From an uncultured Prevotella sp. (GTDB lineage: Bacteria > Bacteroidota > Bacteroidia > Bacteroidales > Bacteroidaceae): a stretch of DNA of 11,779 nt. Below, in pieces: positions 1-8,121 of the stretch. The notes under the pieces were generated by a model. That model saw nothing but the letters and a program-made list of their open reading frames with translations, was not told the origin of the DNA and made no database searches. The position numbers and the translations under genes were made by a program. Positions within the stretch are counted from its first letter, which is position 1. Each line of letters opens with the position of its first letter. Where the stretch lies: positions 1 to 11,779 of the forward strand of contig CALGRN010000185.1 of assembly GCA_937880835.1 (NCBI GenBank), read 5' to 3'.

Positions 1-1066
1 TATTGAAAGCATCGCAGAAGCGTACAAAGCGTGCACCTTTACGACTTGCGTTAACATCAAGCACACCGGCATAGCAAGAAGGCTGGTTTGCAACAATACC
101 TACGCTTTGACCGTTGAAACGGGCAAAACCTACTATTATGTTTTTTGCGAATTTAGGCTGCACTTCAAAGAACTCACCATTGTCTGTAACCGCAGATATA
201 ACCTTATACATATCGTAAGCCTTATTAGGATCTTCCGGTATGATTTCATTTAAAGAATCATCCATACGATTGATAGGATCTGTGCACTCTTTACGAGGAG
301 CTTCTTCCATGTTATTTGAAGGAATATAACTCAAAAGAGTCTTTATCATTTCCAAAGCCTCTTCTTCTGTTGATGCCGTGAAATGAGTAACACCGCTCTT
401 CGTTGCATGAACACTTGCACCACCGAGATTTTCCTGATCGACATCTTCACCGGTAACAGTCTTCACAACCTTAGGACCGGTAAGGAACATATAGCTGGTC
501 CCTTCCATCATAAGAGTGAAATCAGTCAATGCAGGTGAATAAACTGCACCACCGGCACACGGTCCGAAGATACCGGAGATTTGCGGAATGACACCGGAAG
601 CAAGTATATTGCGCTCAAAGATCTCTGAATATCCGGCGAGAGCATTAATACCTTCCTGAATACGAGCACCACCCGAGTCGTTTATTCCAATACAAGGTGC
701 ACCCATAGTCATAGCCATATCCATAACTTTACAAATCTTCTGAGCCATTGTTTCAGAAAGAGAACCACCGTTAACAGTGAAGTCCTGTGCAAAGATATAA
801 ACGAGACGACCATCGATAGTACCCGAACCGGTAACGACACCGTCACCAAGATACTGTTTCTTTTCCATACCGAAGTTATAGCAACGGTGGAGTTTAAACA
901 TGTCATACTCTTCAAAACTGCCTTCATCAAGCAACATATCAATACGTTCACGTGCTGTATATTTACCACGCTCATGCTGCTTTTCGATGGCCTTTTCGCC
1001 ACCACCGAGACGCGCCTGTTCACGTTTTGCAATCAGGGCTTTGATTTTATCTAATTGTTTGGTCAT
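1..1066 (-). CDS. mmdA: Acyl-CoA carboxylase carboxyltransferase subunit (methylmalonyl-CoA decarboxylase alpha / propionyl-CoA carboxylase beta), 3' end outside window
   Basis: The reading frame stays open from an ATG at 1066 to the left edge, giving 355 residues of a family usually about 515 long, so roughly the last third is missing. Crotonase-fold carboxyltransferase hallmarks are visible: DSGGARIQEG at about residues 130-139, GPCAGGAVYSPA at about 168-179, FLTGP at 194-198 and LGGA at 214-217; the glycine-rich segments form oxyanion-hole and CoA/biotin contacts in this family. The protein transfers a carboxyl group between an acyl-CoA and biotin on a partner protein. It lies 36 bp downstream of methylmalonyl-CoA epimerase on the same strand, which points to the methylmalonyl-CoA/propionyl-CoA step of succinate-propionate metabolism. 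From sequence alone I cannot separate the sodium-pumping decarboxylase alpha subunit from a propionyl-CoA carboxylase beta subunit; the genes beyond the left edge would decide. No ribosome binding site is evident. Confidence 0.93.
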   Translation of the reverse strand, partial: MTKQLDKIKALIAKREQARLGGGEKAIEKQHERGKYTARERIDMLLDEGSFEEYDMFKLHRCYNFGMEKKQYLGDGVVTGSGTIDGRLVYIFAQDFTVNGGSLSETMAQKICKVMDMAMTMGAPCIGINDSGGARIQEGINALAGYSEIFERNILASGVIPQISGIFGPCAGGAVYSPALTDFTLMMEGTSYMFLTGPKVVKTVTGEDVDQENLGGASVHATKSGVTHFTASTEEEALEMIKTLLSYIPSNNMEEAPRKECTDPINRMDDSLNEIIPEDPNKAYDMYKVISAVTDNGEFFEVQPKFAKNIIVGFARFNGQSVGIVANQPSCYAGVLDVNASRKGARFVRFCDAFN

Positions 1067-1102
1067 AATTTTGAATTATGTTTTAAACTTAAATTTCCTG
1101 TA

Positions 1103-1507
1103 TTAGTGCTCGCAAAGCTCTGTCAAAACACCACAAGTTGACTTCGGATGTAGGAATGCAATGTTCAGATTTTCTGCTCCCTTGCGTGGTGCTTTATCTA
1201 TAAGGAGCACTTCTTTTCTTTCGCATTCGCCAAGCGCATTTGCAACTCCGTCTTCAATACAGAATGCAACATGATGAACACCTTTATTTCCTTTGTCGAG
1301 CCATTTCTGAATAGTGCTTTCCGGTGATGTCGGTTCAAGCAATTCGATTTTTACTTCACCGCATTTAAGGAATGCGGTTTTCACTTTCTGGTCTGCAACT
1401 TCTTCTACGTTGTAACACTTCAATCCCAATACATTTTCAAAATACGGAAGAGCTTCTTCTATACTCTTTACCGCAATTCCTAAATGTTCAATGTGTGAAA
1501 TTTTCAT
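1103..1507 (-). CDS. mce: Methylmalonyl-CoA epimerase (VOC superfamily)
   Basis: This 134-residue protein has the usual length and two-repeat VOC layout of methylmalonyl-CoA epimerase, which interconverts (R)- and (S)-methylmalonyl-CoA in the cytoplasm. Metal-ligand positions are recognisable: His8 in IEHLGIAV, a histidine in GVHHVAF (78-79) and Glu130 in GVLTEL near the C-terminus. The remaining ligand position, a glutamine in some characterised epimerases, appears to be Glu55 in KIELLEP. The gene is first in a two-gene unit with the carboxyltransferase, 36 bp apart. In this pathway the mutase yields the R epimer and the decarboxylase uses the S epimer, so the pairing makes biochemical sense. 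A -7 box (TAACTTTG) lies 27 nt upstream of the ATG. Confidence 0.95.
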   Translation of the reverse strand: MKISHIEHLGIAVKSIEEALPYFENVLGLKCYNVEEVADQKVKTAFLKCGEVKIELLEPTSPESTIQKWLDKGNKGVHHVAFCIEDGVANALGECERKEVLLIDKAPRKGAENLNIAFLHPKSTCGVLTELCEH

Positions 1508-1534
1508 ATTTGGTATTTTTTATTTTGACAAGTG

Positions 1535-1542
1535 CAAAGTTA
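1535..1542 (-). promoter_or_regulatory. Bacteroidetes -7 promoter box ahead of mce
   Basis: On the minus strand this reads TAACTTTG, a full match to the Bacteroides primary-sigma -7 consensus TAnnTTTG, inside the longer string GTAACTTTGCAC that recurs ahead of two other minus-strand genes. The expected -33 TTTG is not clear; only a weak AGTG sits about 20 nt upstream. Transcription should start a few bases downstream, giving a leader of roughly 20 nt. Confidence 0.65.
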
Positions 1543-1599
1543 CTAATTATAATTGAATTACGCACTTAAATATACAAAAAATATTATGTTTAGAATGTT

Positions 1600-3969
1600 T
1601 TAAAATTCAAAAAGCACTTTCGCATTAAACTGACGACCTGTTAAATAATTAGGTACGGCATACTGTTGGTTTGTCACATCCGTTATCCAGTAGTAAGAAT
1701 TGACGTTGCTTATACCGAAAAGGTTAAGGCAATCCAATCCTATCCATATATTCCGAAAGATTGTTTTCTTTTCTTTTTTATCGTTGTTCAATGCTCTGAA
1801 ACTCATTCCTATATCCACACGTTTGTATGCAGGTGCTCTGAATGATTGTTGTTCTATGCCTTGATGCGGTGCACCGAAAGGCAATCCGTCTGCATAAGCG
1901 AGTTTTAAAGACATCTTCCACTTATCTGTTCCCGGAAAATAATCTGTAAAAAACAGATTGAGAGCATATCTCTGATCTGTCGGCAACGGCACACTGCGTC
2001 CGTTGAGTTTCATCTTTGTGTTCATCAAAGAAATGCTTATCCAAGAGTCTGTACCCGGAACAAACTCGCCGTACAGCTTCAAGTCAAGCCCTAAGGCATT
2101 TCCTGTAGCTTTGTTTTGTCCGTAATATACAACTTTAACGTTGCTCACGCTATAAGGAACAAGGTTTGAAAGAGCTTTATAATATACTTCTGCCGTAAAT
2201 TTATACATACGTTCTTTCATCTTGAAACGCCAGTCCATGCCTGCGATAAAATGTATAGAACGCTGGCTTTTTATCTTCTCGTTCAGTGTGGCATAAGTCA
2301 CTCCGTTTATTGTAGTAGTGTCTCTCAGTTCTTTAAAGAATGGAGCTTGATAATAAAGTCCTGTTGCAAAGCGCAGCACTACATCATGATTGAACGCGGG
2401 AACTACACCCAATGAGATACGCGGACTTACAAGAGTTTCGCCATTAAAGTCCCAATAACTGAACCTTACACCATAGTTTAGAGTAAAGAATGTGTGCTCG
2501 TGTGTGCTCGTAAACTTATACGTATCTTGCAGATAACCTTCAAATCTGCTTGCACTAAGTTTGTTTTTTGCACTCAGAGAGTAAATCATATTCAAGTCTT
2601 TTCCTGTGTGAGGAACAACATATCCGCTCGAATCCCGCATCTCATATTCACGACTGTTTTCCTCTATACGTTCGTTTTTGAATGTGAGTCCTGCCTGAAA
2701 ATCATGTTTGCGCACTTTGTGATTGAGCATGAGTTTCAACGACTGTACGTTTGCTTTCAGATAGTTTCGTGTATGCTCCATATAAGTTCCGACACCGAGA
2801 TTTTCGCTTGTCTCGGTCTGAGTGAGCCAATACTGTCCTTGTATGTCGAATTTCTCCTGTTCCTTCGTATAGAAAGCCGAAGCTATCAGCGATAAGGACG
2901 TGTTGTCGGTAAACTTACGAGTTATGCTGAGAGTACCGAAAAGCGTGCGGAACAAGTCTTTTTCCTGTCCGTCGAAATACACCTTGAACGATTTCACATT
3001 TTCCAAAGTACCGAAGTGTGTCTCTCGATCTTCGGGTTTGAAGTTATAATGATTTTCCGAAATATTGCCTATGAAGTCTATTTGCCAACGTTTGTTAGGA
3101 GTGTAACTCAAATAAGTCTGATAGTCAAGAAAACTCGGATTGTACTCTCCTTTTGTTTCGAGAGAGCCTAATAGATATTTGTTTGTTTTGTATCTTAAAC
3201 CGTTGCTCCATGCTATTTTCTTGTTGCTGACTCCCAGATACGCTCCTGCACCGAGCATACTCGCTGATACCGATGCTTCAAACTTCTTCGGACGCTTATA
3301 GGTTATATCGAGAGCTGACGACATTTTGTCTCCGTATTTAGCCTCAAATCCACCTGTTGAGAATCCGATAGACTCAACCATGTCGGGATTTATAACGGAA
3401 AGTCCCTCTTGTTGTCCGCTTCTTACGAGGAATGGTCTGTAAACTTCCACATTGTTTATATATACGCTGTTTTCATCGAACGAACCTCCTCTTACATTGT
3501 ATTGCGACGAAAGTTCGCTGTGAGTTGACACTCCTGCCTGCCCTTGTATAAGTTCTTCAACGGCATTTCCTGTTGCCGAAGGTGTCGTTTTTATATCTTT
3601 CGTGTCCAATTTTTGTGTTGTGCCCGTCTGTCGGCGTGTTTGCGTCACAACAACTTCTTCCAAAGTATTGTCGCTGAAAAGCTGTATTTGCAGCGTTTGT
3701 TTACCTCGCGGATTTCTCAGAACCCGCGTTTTTGTTTTATATCCTATCATTGAGAATCTCACTTCCACGCTGTCCGATGAACTTAGCTGTATGCTGAATT
3801 CTCCTTTAAGGTTTGTCATTGTAACCTTTCCCTGTTTAACCACCGCTACTGTGGCAAGTTCAATAGGGTTCATTTCTTCATCGCATACTTTCCCCTGCAA
3901 AGTAAACGACTGTGCACCTGCTTGCAGGCAGGCAAACAATATAGTGATAATAAACAGTATTCTTTTCAT
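1600..3969 (-). CDS. TonB-dependent outer-membrane receptor with N-terminal carboxypeptidase-regulatory-like domain
   Basis: I start this at the ATG at 3969, which gives a clean signal peptide (MKRILF, hydrophobic core, cleavage near AGAQ, about residue 20); an in-frame TTG two codons earlier is less likely. The mature protein begins with a carboxypeptidase-regulatory-like beta-sandwich (about 22-105: GKVCDEEMNPIELATV, then GEFSIQL), then EEVVVTQTRRQ leading into the plug (about 120-225, with YNVRGGSFDENSVYIN and GGFEAKYGD), then a beta-barrel ending in the terminal phenylalanine (KVLFEF) typical of BAM substrates. At 789 residues it is shorter than SusC proteins (about 1000), and no SusD lipoprotein gene follows, so it is a stand-alone receptor of unknown substrate, not a glycan utilisation pair. 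Energy would come from TonB-ExbBD, not encoded here. No TAnnTTTG box was found upstream; a 22-bp repeat array lies about 190 bp before the start. Confidence 0.93.
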   Translation of the reverse strand: MKRILFIITILFACLQAGAQSFTLQGKVCDEEMNPIELATVAVVKQGKVTMTNLKGEFSIQLSSSDSVEVRFSMIGYKTKTRVLRNPRGKQTLQIQLFSDNTLEEVVVTQTRRQTGTTQKLDTKDIKTTPSATGNAVEELIQGQAGVSTHSELSSQYNVRGGSFDENSVYINNVEVYRPFLVRSGQQEGLSVINPDMVESIGFSTGGFEAKYGDKMSSALDITYKRPKKFEASVSASMLGAGAYLGVSNKKIAWSNGLRYKTNKYLLGSLETKGEYNPSFLDYQTYLSYTPNKRWQIDFIGNISENHYNFKPEDRETHFGTLENVKSFKVYFDGQEKDLFRTLFGTLSITRKFTDNTSLSLIASAFYTKEQEKFDIQGQYWLTQTETSENLGVGTYMEHTRNYLKANVQSLKLMLNHKVRKHDFQAGLTFKNERIEENSREYEMRDSSGYVVPHTGKDLNMIYSLSAKNKLSASRFEGYLQDTYKFTSTHEHTFFTLNYGVRFSYWDFNGETLVSPRISLGVVPAFNHDVVLRFATGLYYQAPFFKELRDTTTINGVTYATLNEKIKSQRSIHFIAGMDWRFKMKERMYKFTAEVYYKALSNLVPYSVSNVKVVYYGQNKATGNALGLDLKLYGEFVPGTDSWISISLMNTKMKLNGRSVPLPTDQRYALNLFFTDYFPGTDKWKMSLKLAYADGLPFGAPHQGIEQQSFRAPAYKRVDIGMSFRALNNDKKEKKTIFRNIWIGLDCLNLFGISNVNSYYWITDVTNQQYAVPNYLTGRQFNAKVLFEF

Positions 3970-4157
3970 TAGCAATATAACGATATTTTCGTGTTATTAT
4001 TGCATTATATATAAGCAGGCAGATAATTTTGATGATTTTCATCGAAATATATTGTAGAAACCGATTTATAAAAACAAACAAATACCAAACATGTTTTACA
4101 TTCAAAAAGTTCACGATTCCAACCCAACTGAATATCAATCACTTAGAAGCCTCGTTT

Positions 4158-4245
4158 CAAAAGCTATCCTTTTGCTCTCTGAAAGTTATCATTCTGCATT
4201 GCGAAAGCATAACTTTTGCGATGCAAAACAATAGCTTTTGCATTT
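4158..4245. repeat. 22-bp tandem repeat array A (four degenerate units)
   Basis: Four contiguous 22-bp units occupy 4158-4179, 4180-4201, 4202-4223 and 4224-4245. Each has the scheme nRAAAG(C/T)TATnnTTTTGCnntg or its near reverse complement; the first two read AAAG(C/T)TATC and the last two carry the inverted form (ATAACTTTTGC, ATAGCTTTTGC). Units 3-4 contain an 8-bp inverted repeat ATGCAAAA/TTTTGCAT (4221-4228 and 4236-4243) with a 7-nt loop. The same four-unit layout recurs at 10601-10688. Positions 4213-4243 match 10656-10686 at 30 of 31 bases. I do not recognise the family. Confidence 0.8.
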
Positions 4246-4319
4246 CATTATAAAAACACTGTATGGCAAGGAATAAAGAAACGAAATTATATTTTCATAA
4301 AAAATCATGTGTTTTAGGT

Positions 4320-4351
4320 ATTGTAGGAACTTCATCATGTTTGTAATTTTG
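4320..4351 (+). promoter_or_regulatory. Bacteroidetes-type promoter for the membrane protein-methyltransferase pair
   Basis: A -7 box TAATTTTG at 4344-4351 matches TAnnTTTG fully, and ATTG at 4320-4323 fits the -33 TTTG position with a 20-nt spacer. It lies 39 nt upstream of the ATG at 4391, so a leader of about 30 nt is expected. Confidence 0.65.
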
Positions 4352-4390
4352 TAACAAAGCAATATTGCTCCAATCTAAATTATTTATATT

Positions 4391-4777
4391 ATGAGAAAAC
4401 AAATAGAATTAATCACCCTTTGGATACTTATCATTATTGGCTTCATCGCCCATACGCAAACGGATATGTTGCCTGCATTTTGGGGACAGAGTATTGCACT
4501 CATGCCATCGGACAAAACACCTGTCGGAATGATTGCTTTCATGGCTGCACTCACATATACGCTACCTGTGACAGCCATTCTCATTGTCATATATGGTAAA
4601 AACAAAGGCATGAAAAGAACTAATGCATTCTTGGCTTGCATATATGCATTGTTCTGTATTCTTCACATGGGCGAATGGTTCGATAGTTTCAACCCTGTAC
4701 AGTTGACAATTATGCCGCTCATGGCGATAATCGGCTGCATACTTGCCTTTAAATCAGTAAGATATTCAAAACAATAA
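4391..4777 (+). CDS. Four-helix integral membrane protein of unknown function
   Basis: I do not recognise this 128-residue protein beyond its topology. Four hydrophobic segments are visible: about residues 7-20 (after MRKQIE), 46-68, 78-96 and 102-120, joined by short loops, with a basic patch (GKNKGMKR) between helices 2 and 3 and a basic C-terminus (RYSKQ), suggesting both of those lie in the cytoplasm. Loop residues such as HTQTDMLPAFWG after helix 1 and HMGEWFDSF between helices 3 and 4 could be extracytoplasmic. It has no lipobox or catalytic motif. The ATG at 4391 has a good upstream promoter but no Shine-Dalgarno. The methyltransferase gene begins only 14 bp after its stop, so the two are probably cotranscribed and may act together. 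The gene looks complete. Confidence 0.82.
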   Translation: MRKQIELITLWILIIIGFIAHTQTDMLPAFWGQSIALMPSDKTPVGMIAFMAALTYTLPVTAILIVIYGKNKGMKRTNAFLACIYALFCILHMGEWFDSFNPVQLTIMPLMAIIGCILAFKSVRYSKQ

Positions 4778-4791
4778 ATAAAAATAACATA

Positions 4792-5598
4792 ATGATAAAA
4801 TTTGAAAACGAGATAGCGGAAACCACACTTATACCTCTGTATATGAGAGCATTGGAGAGCAAAAGAAAGGATGCCATATTGAAAGATGCTCATGCAGAAC
4901 ATATAATATCTGAGATTGAATATGATTTCAGCAAGCTTAATAACAAACCGATGAGCCATGTAGGTTGTGTTGTAAGGGGTAAGTATTATGACGACCGTAC
5001 ACAAAAATTCATCGAAAACAATAAAAAACCAGTAATAGTAAACATCGGTTGCGGTTTAGATACACGTTATCAGCGTATTAAAGATAAACGCAATTCGGTG
5101 TTCTACGAACTCGACTTGCCGGAGCTTATTGATATAAGACGAAAGCTGATTCCAGAAGAAGGAGAAGACCATTATATTGCAGGTTCACTGCTTGAAACAG
5201 ATTGGCTCGATGCATTAAAAGAGAAACACGCCGATTCGCAGTTCATTTTCATTGCCGAAGGCGTACTTATGTATTTCAGAGAAGAACAGGTAAAAGATTT
5301 CCTAAATGCAATTACAGATAGGTTTCCAGAAGGCGAAGTGTGTTTTGATGTCTGTGGTTTCATGATGTCGAAACACGGAGTAAAGCCCGACTCTTTACGT
5401 AGTTTTCAAGCGGAAATACGTAGCGGTATAGAAGACGGAAAAGAGGTCGAGAAGTGGAATATTAACCTTAGCTTGATAGAACAAAGGTCTTATATGGAGT
5501 TCTTTCGTAATCGTTGGGGGGTAATAGGACATACACTCGGACGTTTCCCGCGTCTGTGTCGCAAGTTCAGTTCTTTGCTTTGTTATAAGATTATATAA
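4792..5598 (+). CDS. LCMT/TcmP-family class I SAM-dependent methyltransferase
   Basis: This 268-residue cytoplasmic protein belongs to the leucine carboxyl methyltransferase / TcmP-like O-methyltransferase family. Motif I, VNIGCGLDTR (83-92), is the family's SAM-binding loop; YELDLPE (105-111) supplies the acidic residue expected to bind the SAM ribose; GSLLETDWLD (131-140) follows; and AEGVLMYF (155-162) is the signature after beta-strand 4. The N-terminal half also carries RGKYYDDR, a common lead-in in this family. Family members methylate carboxyl or hydroxyl groups of proteins or small molecules; the substrate cannot be read from sequence, and no polyketide or other biosynthetic genes are nearby. 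The partner is the membrane protein 14 bp upstream. A symmetric hairpin just after the stop likely terminates the transcript. No start-defining Shine-Dalgarno is visible; the ATG at 4792 fits the family N-terminus. Confidence 0.88.
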   Translation: MIKFENEIAETTLIPLYMRALESKRKDAILKDAHAEHIISEIEYDFSKLNNKPMSHVGCVVRGKYYDDRTQKFIENNKKPVIVNIGCGLDTRYQRIKDKRNSVFYELDLPELIDIRRKLIPEEGEDHYIAGSLLETDWLDALKEKHADSQFIFIAEGVLMYFREEQVKDFLNAITDRFPEGEVCFDVCGFMMSKHGVKPDSLRSFQAEIRSGIEDGKEVEKWNINLSLIEQRSYMEFFRNRWGVIGHTLGRFPRLCRKFSSLLCYKII

Positions 5599-5604
5599 AT
5601 AAAA

Positions 5605-5641
5605 ATAGCGTAAAGCATTCTTTTAGTCTGCTTTACGCTAT
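5605..5641. terminator. Bidirectional Rho-independent terminator between convergent genes
   Basis: A perfect 13-bp inverted repeat, ATAGCGTAAAGCA (5605-5617) and TGCTTTACGCTAT (5629-5641), encloses an 11-nt loop. The A-rich run just left of the stem gives a U tract for transcripts from guaA on the minus strand, and the right side is T-rich for the methyltransferase transcript. It starts 6 nt after the methyltransferase stop and ends 37 nt before the guaA stop. Confidence 0.85.
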
Positions 5642-5678
5642 CATTATATTTAGCATGAAAGTTACATTGAACGTCAAT

Positions 5679-7223
5679 TTACTCCCATTCTATCGTTGAA
5701 GGTGGCTTCGATGATATGTCATAACATACTCTGTTTACACCTTTTACCTTATTTATAATCTCATTACTTACTTTCGCCATGAACTCATAAGGCAAATGAG
5801 CCCAATCTGCCGTCATAGCATCCGTACTTGTAACAGCCCTCAACGCCACCGGATGTTCATAAGTTCGCTCGTCTCCCATTACTCCAACGCTGCGCACGGT
5901 TGACAGCAATACCGTTCCTGCCTGCCATACCTTGTCATACAAAGGTTCTCCATCATCGCATATCCAATTATGCAATCCCTCAATATAAATATCATCGGCA
6001 TCTTGCAGTATTCTTACTTTGTCAGGCGTAATGTCACCAAGTATGCGCACAGCAAGACCCGGTCCGGGAAACGGATGACGTTTTATTAGACGTTCAGGCA
6101 TATCAAGCTGATAACCAACACGTCTGACCTCATCCTTGAATAACCACTGTAATGGTTCGCAAAGTTTCAGGTGCATCTCCTCCGGAAGACCTCCAACATT
6201 GTGATGACTCTTTATAGTCATTCCGGTAATGCTTAAACTTTCTATTCTATCAGGATATATAGTACCTTGCGCAAGCCATTTGGCATCTGTTATTTTCTTT
6301 GCTTCTGCATTGAATACTTCTACGAAATCACGTCCTATTATTTTTCTTTTTTGCTCCGGATCTGTAACTCCTTTCAAATCATTGAAGAACTTCTCGCTCG
6401 CATCCACTCCTATAACGTTCAGTCCAAGCCCTGAATATGCTTCCATAACCTTATTGAACTCATTCTTACGAAGCATTCCATGATCTACGAATATGCACGT
6501 AAGATTATTGCCGATGGCTCTGTTAAGCAGTGTGGCACATACGGAAGAATCGACTCCTCCGCTTAATCCGAGAATGACGCGGTCATTACCCAATTGCTCT
6601 TTAAGTTCGCTTACGGTTGACTCTACGAAAGAAGCTGCACTCCATTCTCGTTTGCTTCCGCAGATATCTACAACGAAATTTTTCAACAACAGTTTACCTT
6701 GTGTTGAATGAAACACTTCCGGATGAAACTGAACACCCCAAAGTTTATGCTCCATACTTGCATAAGCAGCATATTTAACATTTTCAGTTGAAGCGATGAC
6801 ACGACAATCCGACGGAATGCTGGTAATTGTATCGCCATGGCTCATCCATACTTGTGAATTGTCATCAAAGCCTTTGAAAAGTGCATTTTCTTTATCAAAA
6901 GATTTTAAATTGGCACGTCCGTACTCACGAGTTCCTGTTTTTTCTACCTTACCGCCATTGTTATAAGAGATGAACTGTGCTCCGTAACAAATTCCAAGTA
7001 CTGGTATTTTACCGACAAACTGTTTCAAATCGACTTTGAAAGCTTCCTCGTCGTGCACCGAAAACGGTGAACCGCTAAGAATAACTCCTATAACAGACTT
7101 GTCATCAGCAGGAAACTTATTGTAAGGAAGAATTTCACAGAACGTGTCAAGTTCACGAACTCTGCGCCCGATAAGCTGTGTTGTCTGAGACCCGAAATCT
7201 AATATTATAATCTTTTGTTGCAT
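5679..7223 (-). CDS. guaA: GMP synthase (glutamine-hydrolysing)
   Basis: GuaA converts XMP, ATP and glutamine to GMP in the cytoplasm, the last step of guanine nucleotide synthesis. At 514 residues it has the full two-domain layout. The N-terminal class I glutamine amidotransferase shows ILDFGSQTTQLIGRRVRE (7-24), the nucleophile Cys79 in GICYGAQ, and the other triad residues His167 and Glu169 in GVQFHPE. The ATP-pyrophosphatase domain has the PP-loop SGGVDS (221-226), and the C-terminal dimerisation domain ends in KPPSTIEWE, a signature of the family. The gene begins 26 bp after the nucleotidyltransferase stop with no TAnnTTTG box in the gap, so I infer cotranscription with it. Transcription should end at the hairpin at 5605-5641. 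All key residues are present. Confidence 0.98.
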   Translation of the reverse strand: MQQKIIILDFGSQTTQLIGRRVRELDTFCEILPYNKFPADDKSVIGVILSGSPFSVHDEEAFKVDLKQFVGKIPVLGICYGAQFISYNNGGKVEKTGTREYGRANLKSFDKENALFKGFDDNSQVWMSHGDTITSIPSDCRVIASTENVKYAAYASMEHKLWGVQFHPEVFHSTQGKLLLKNFVVDICGSKREWSAASFVESTVSELKEQLGNDRVILGLSGGVDSSVCATLLNRAIGNNLTCIFVDHGMLRKNEFNKVMEAYSGLGLNVIGVDASEKFFNDLKGVTDPEQKRKIIGRDFVEVFNAEAKKITDAKWLAQGTIYPDRIESLSITGMTIKSHHNVGGLPEEMHLKLCEPLQWLFKDEVRRVGYQLDMPERLIKRHPFPGPGLAVRILGDITPDKVRILQDADDIYIEGLHNWICDDGEPLYDKVWQAGTVLLSTVRSVGVMGDERTYEHPVALRAVTSTDAMTADWAHLPYEFMAKVSNEIINKVKGVNRVCYDISSKPPSTIEWE

Positions 7224-7249
7224 ATATTTGTTTTTAATTGTTTTTCAGT

Positions 7250-8005
7250 CTATTGTCTTATTTCATTCAAGAAGATATCAGCATCTTTAAGAGTGTCTGT
7301 TTTACCGACATCCATCAGTTTCAAATTATCTTTAAGATATCCTTTTATTACAATCTTATCACACGTTTTAAGATAGAAATCCATAATGCTGAATTTATTT
7401 GGAAAATCGTCCATAAGATAAAACATTTTAGGCGAAAAAGCATGTATTCCGGAGAATGCATACCTTTTGCAAGCATCTATATCCAGATTATCATACGGAG
7501 TTTTTACTTCTCCTGTCTCCACATTAGTCCACCCGCACAGTTTCATATTATCATCAAAAAGCAGATAACGCTTTGTTTTTCTATTGCTGACAAGCAACAT
7601 TGCTCCGCAATTATCGATGTTTTCTATCATTAACATATCATTGTAGAAACTGCGAATGTCTATGTTGCTCAATATATCTACATTATGTATAAGTATCGGT
7701 ATCTGCGGTTCAAAGAGTACAGAAGCCTTTTTCAGTCCTCCGCCAGTGTCGAGTAAGGCATCCGTTTCATCGCTTATTCTTATGTCGATACCAAAATTTC
7801 CGTTTGCCGAAAGGAATTCCGTTATCTGGTTTGAGAAATGATGCACATTGACTATTATACGCTCAAAACCGGCAGCTTTCATTTTCAGGATAATGTGTTT
7901 TATAAGCGGTTCACCTCCCACACTTACCATAGCCTTCGGCATTTTGTCTGTAAGCGGTTTGAGACGAGTACCCAATCCTGCTGCGAAAATCATTGCTTGC
8001 ATCAT
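7250..8005 (-). CDS. murU: Sugar-1-phosphate nucleotidyltransferase, MurU-like (probable N-acetylmuramate-1-phosphate uridylyltransferase)
   Basis: The 251-residue protein is a single nucleotidyltransferase domain. It begins with FAAGLGTRLKPLTDKMPKAM, the nucleotide-binding signature (Lys24 being the conserved activating lysine), then TGGG (87-90), the metal-binding aspartate in HNVD (Asp110), FSGIHAFSP (184-192) and DVGK (232-235) for the second metal aspartate. The FSGIHAFSP and DVGxxxxL features and the lack of a C-terminal left-handed beta-helix resemble MurU more than GlmU or RmlA. MurU converts MurNAc-1-phosphate and UTP to UDP-MurNAc, bypassing de novo synthesis. The adjacent AmgK-like kinase would supply its substrate, which is the main reason for the specific call; another sugar-1-phosphate is possible. 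Either Met1 or Met2 could start. It has its own -7 box 22 nt upstream, and guaA follows after 26 bp. Confidence 0.8.
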   Translation of the reverse strand: MMQAMIFAAGLGTRLKPLTDKMPKAMVSVGGEPLIKHIILKMKAAGFERIIVNVHHFSNQITEFLSANGNFGIDIRISDETDALLDTGGGLKKASVLFEPQIPILIHNVDILSNIDIRSFYNDMLMIENIDNCGAMLLVSNRKTKRYLLFDDNMKLCGWTNVETGEVKTPYDNLDIDACKRYAFSGIHAFSPKMFYLMDDFPNKFSIMDFYLKTCDKIVIKGYLKDNLKLMDVGKTDTLKDADIFLNEIRQ

Positions 8006-8027
8006 ATATAATTGAATTTAATGCGTG

Positions 8028-8035
8028 CAAAATTA
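8028..8035 (-). promoter_or_regulatory. Bacteroidetes -7 promoter box ahead of the nucleotidyltransferase
   Basis: The minus strand reads TAATTTTG within GTAATTTTGCAC, matching TAnnTTTG and sharing the extended string seen ahead of mce and the small membrane protein. It sits in the 116-bp gap after the kinase-RapZ fusion, so the nucleotidyltransferase and guaA can be expressed separately from it. No good -33 TTTG is visible. Confidence 0.6.
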
Positions 8036-8121
8036 CTAAAAAAAGTACATATTACGCTTTTTGAACTGCATTAATTGCAATATTATCATGCTTGTATATT
8101 AGAACAATGACATTACAAAGA

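Larger units (their letters stand above)
3970..4390. other. Divergent intergenic region (421 bp)
   Basis: This stretch separates the divergent TonB receptor and membrane-protein genes. It holds a four-unit 22-bp repeat array (4158-4245) and a good plus-strand promoter (4320-4351). I found no TAnnTTTG box for the receptor on the minus strand. Short open frames here overlap the receptor start or the repeats and have no gene-like features. Confidence 0.6.

Noticed and set aside
709..1032. Minus-strand open frame of 107 codons
   Set aside because: It overlaps the carboxyltransferase gene in another frame, and the conserved motifs belong to the longer frame.
2494..2895. Plus-strand open frame of 133 codons
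   Set aside because: It lies antisense inside the TonB receptor gene, is rich in Cys/Phe/Ile as expected of an opposite-strand shadow, and has no promoter or domain.
1600..3969. SusC-type polysaccharide utilisation locus
   Set aside because: The receptor is about 200 residues shorter than SusC proteins, and no SusD-like lipoprotein or glycoside hydrolase gene is adjacent.
3970..3975. Upstream TTG start for the TonB receptor
   Set aside because: The ATG at 3969 gives a standard signal peptide; TTG adds only two residues and is a rare start.
4158..4245. CRISPR array
   Set aside because: Units are contiguous 22-bp direct/inverted degenerate repeats with no unique spacers, and no cas genes are nearby.
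7238..7633. Plus-strand open frame of 131 codons
   Set aside because: Antisense shadow of the nucleotidyltransferase gene, whose motifs are unambiguous.
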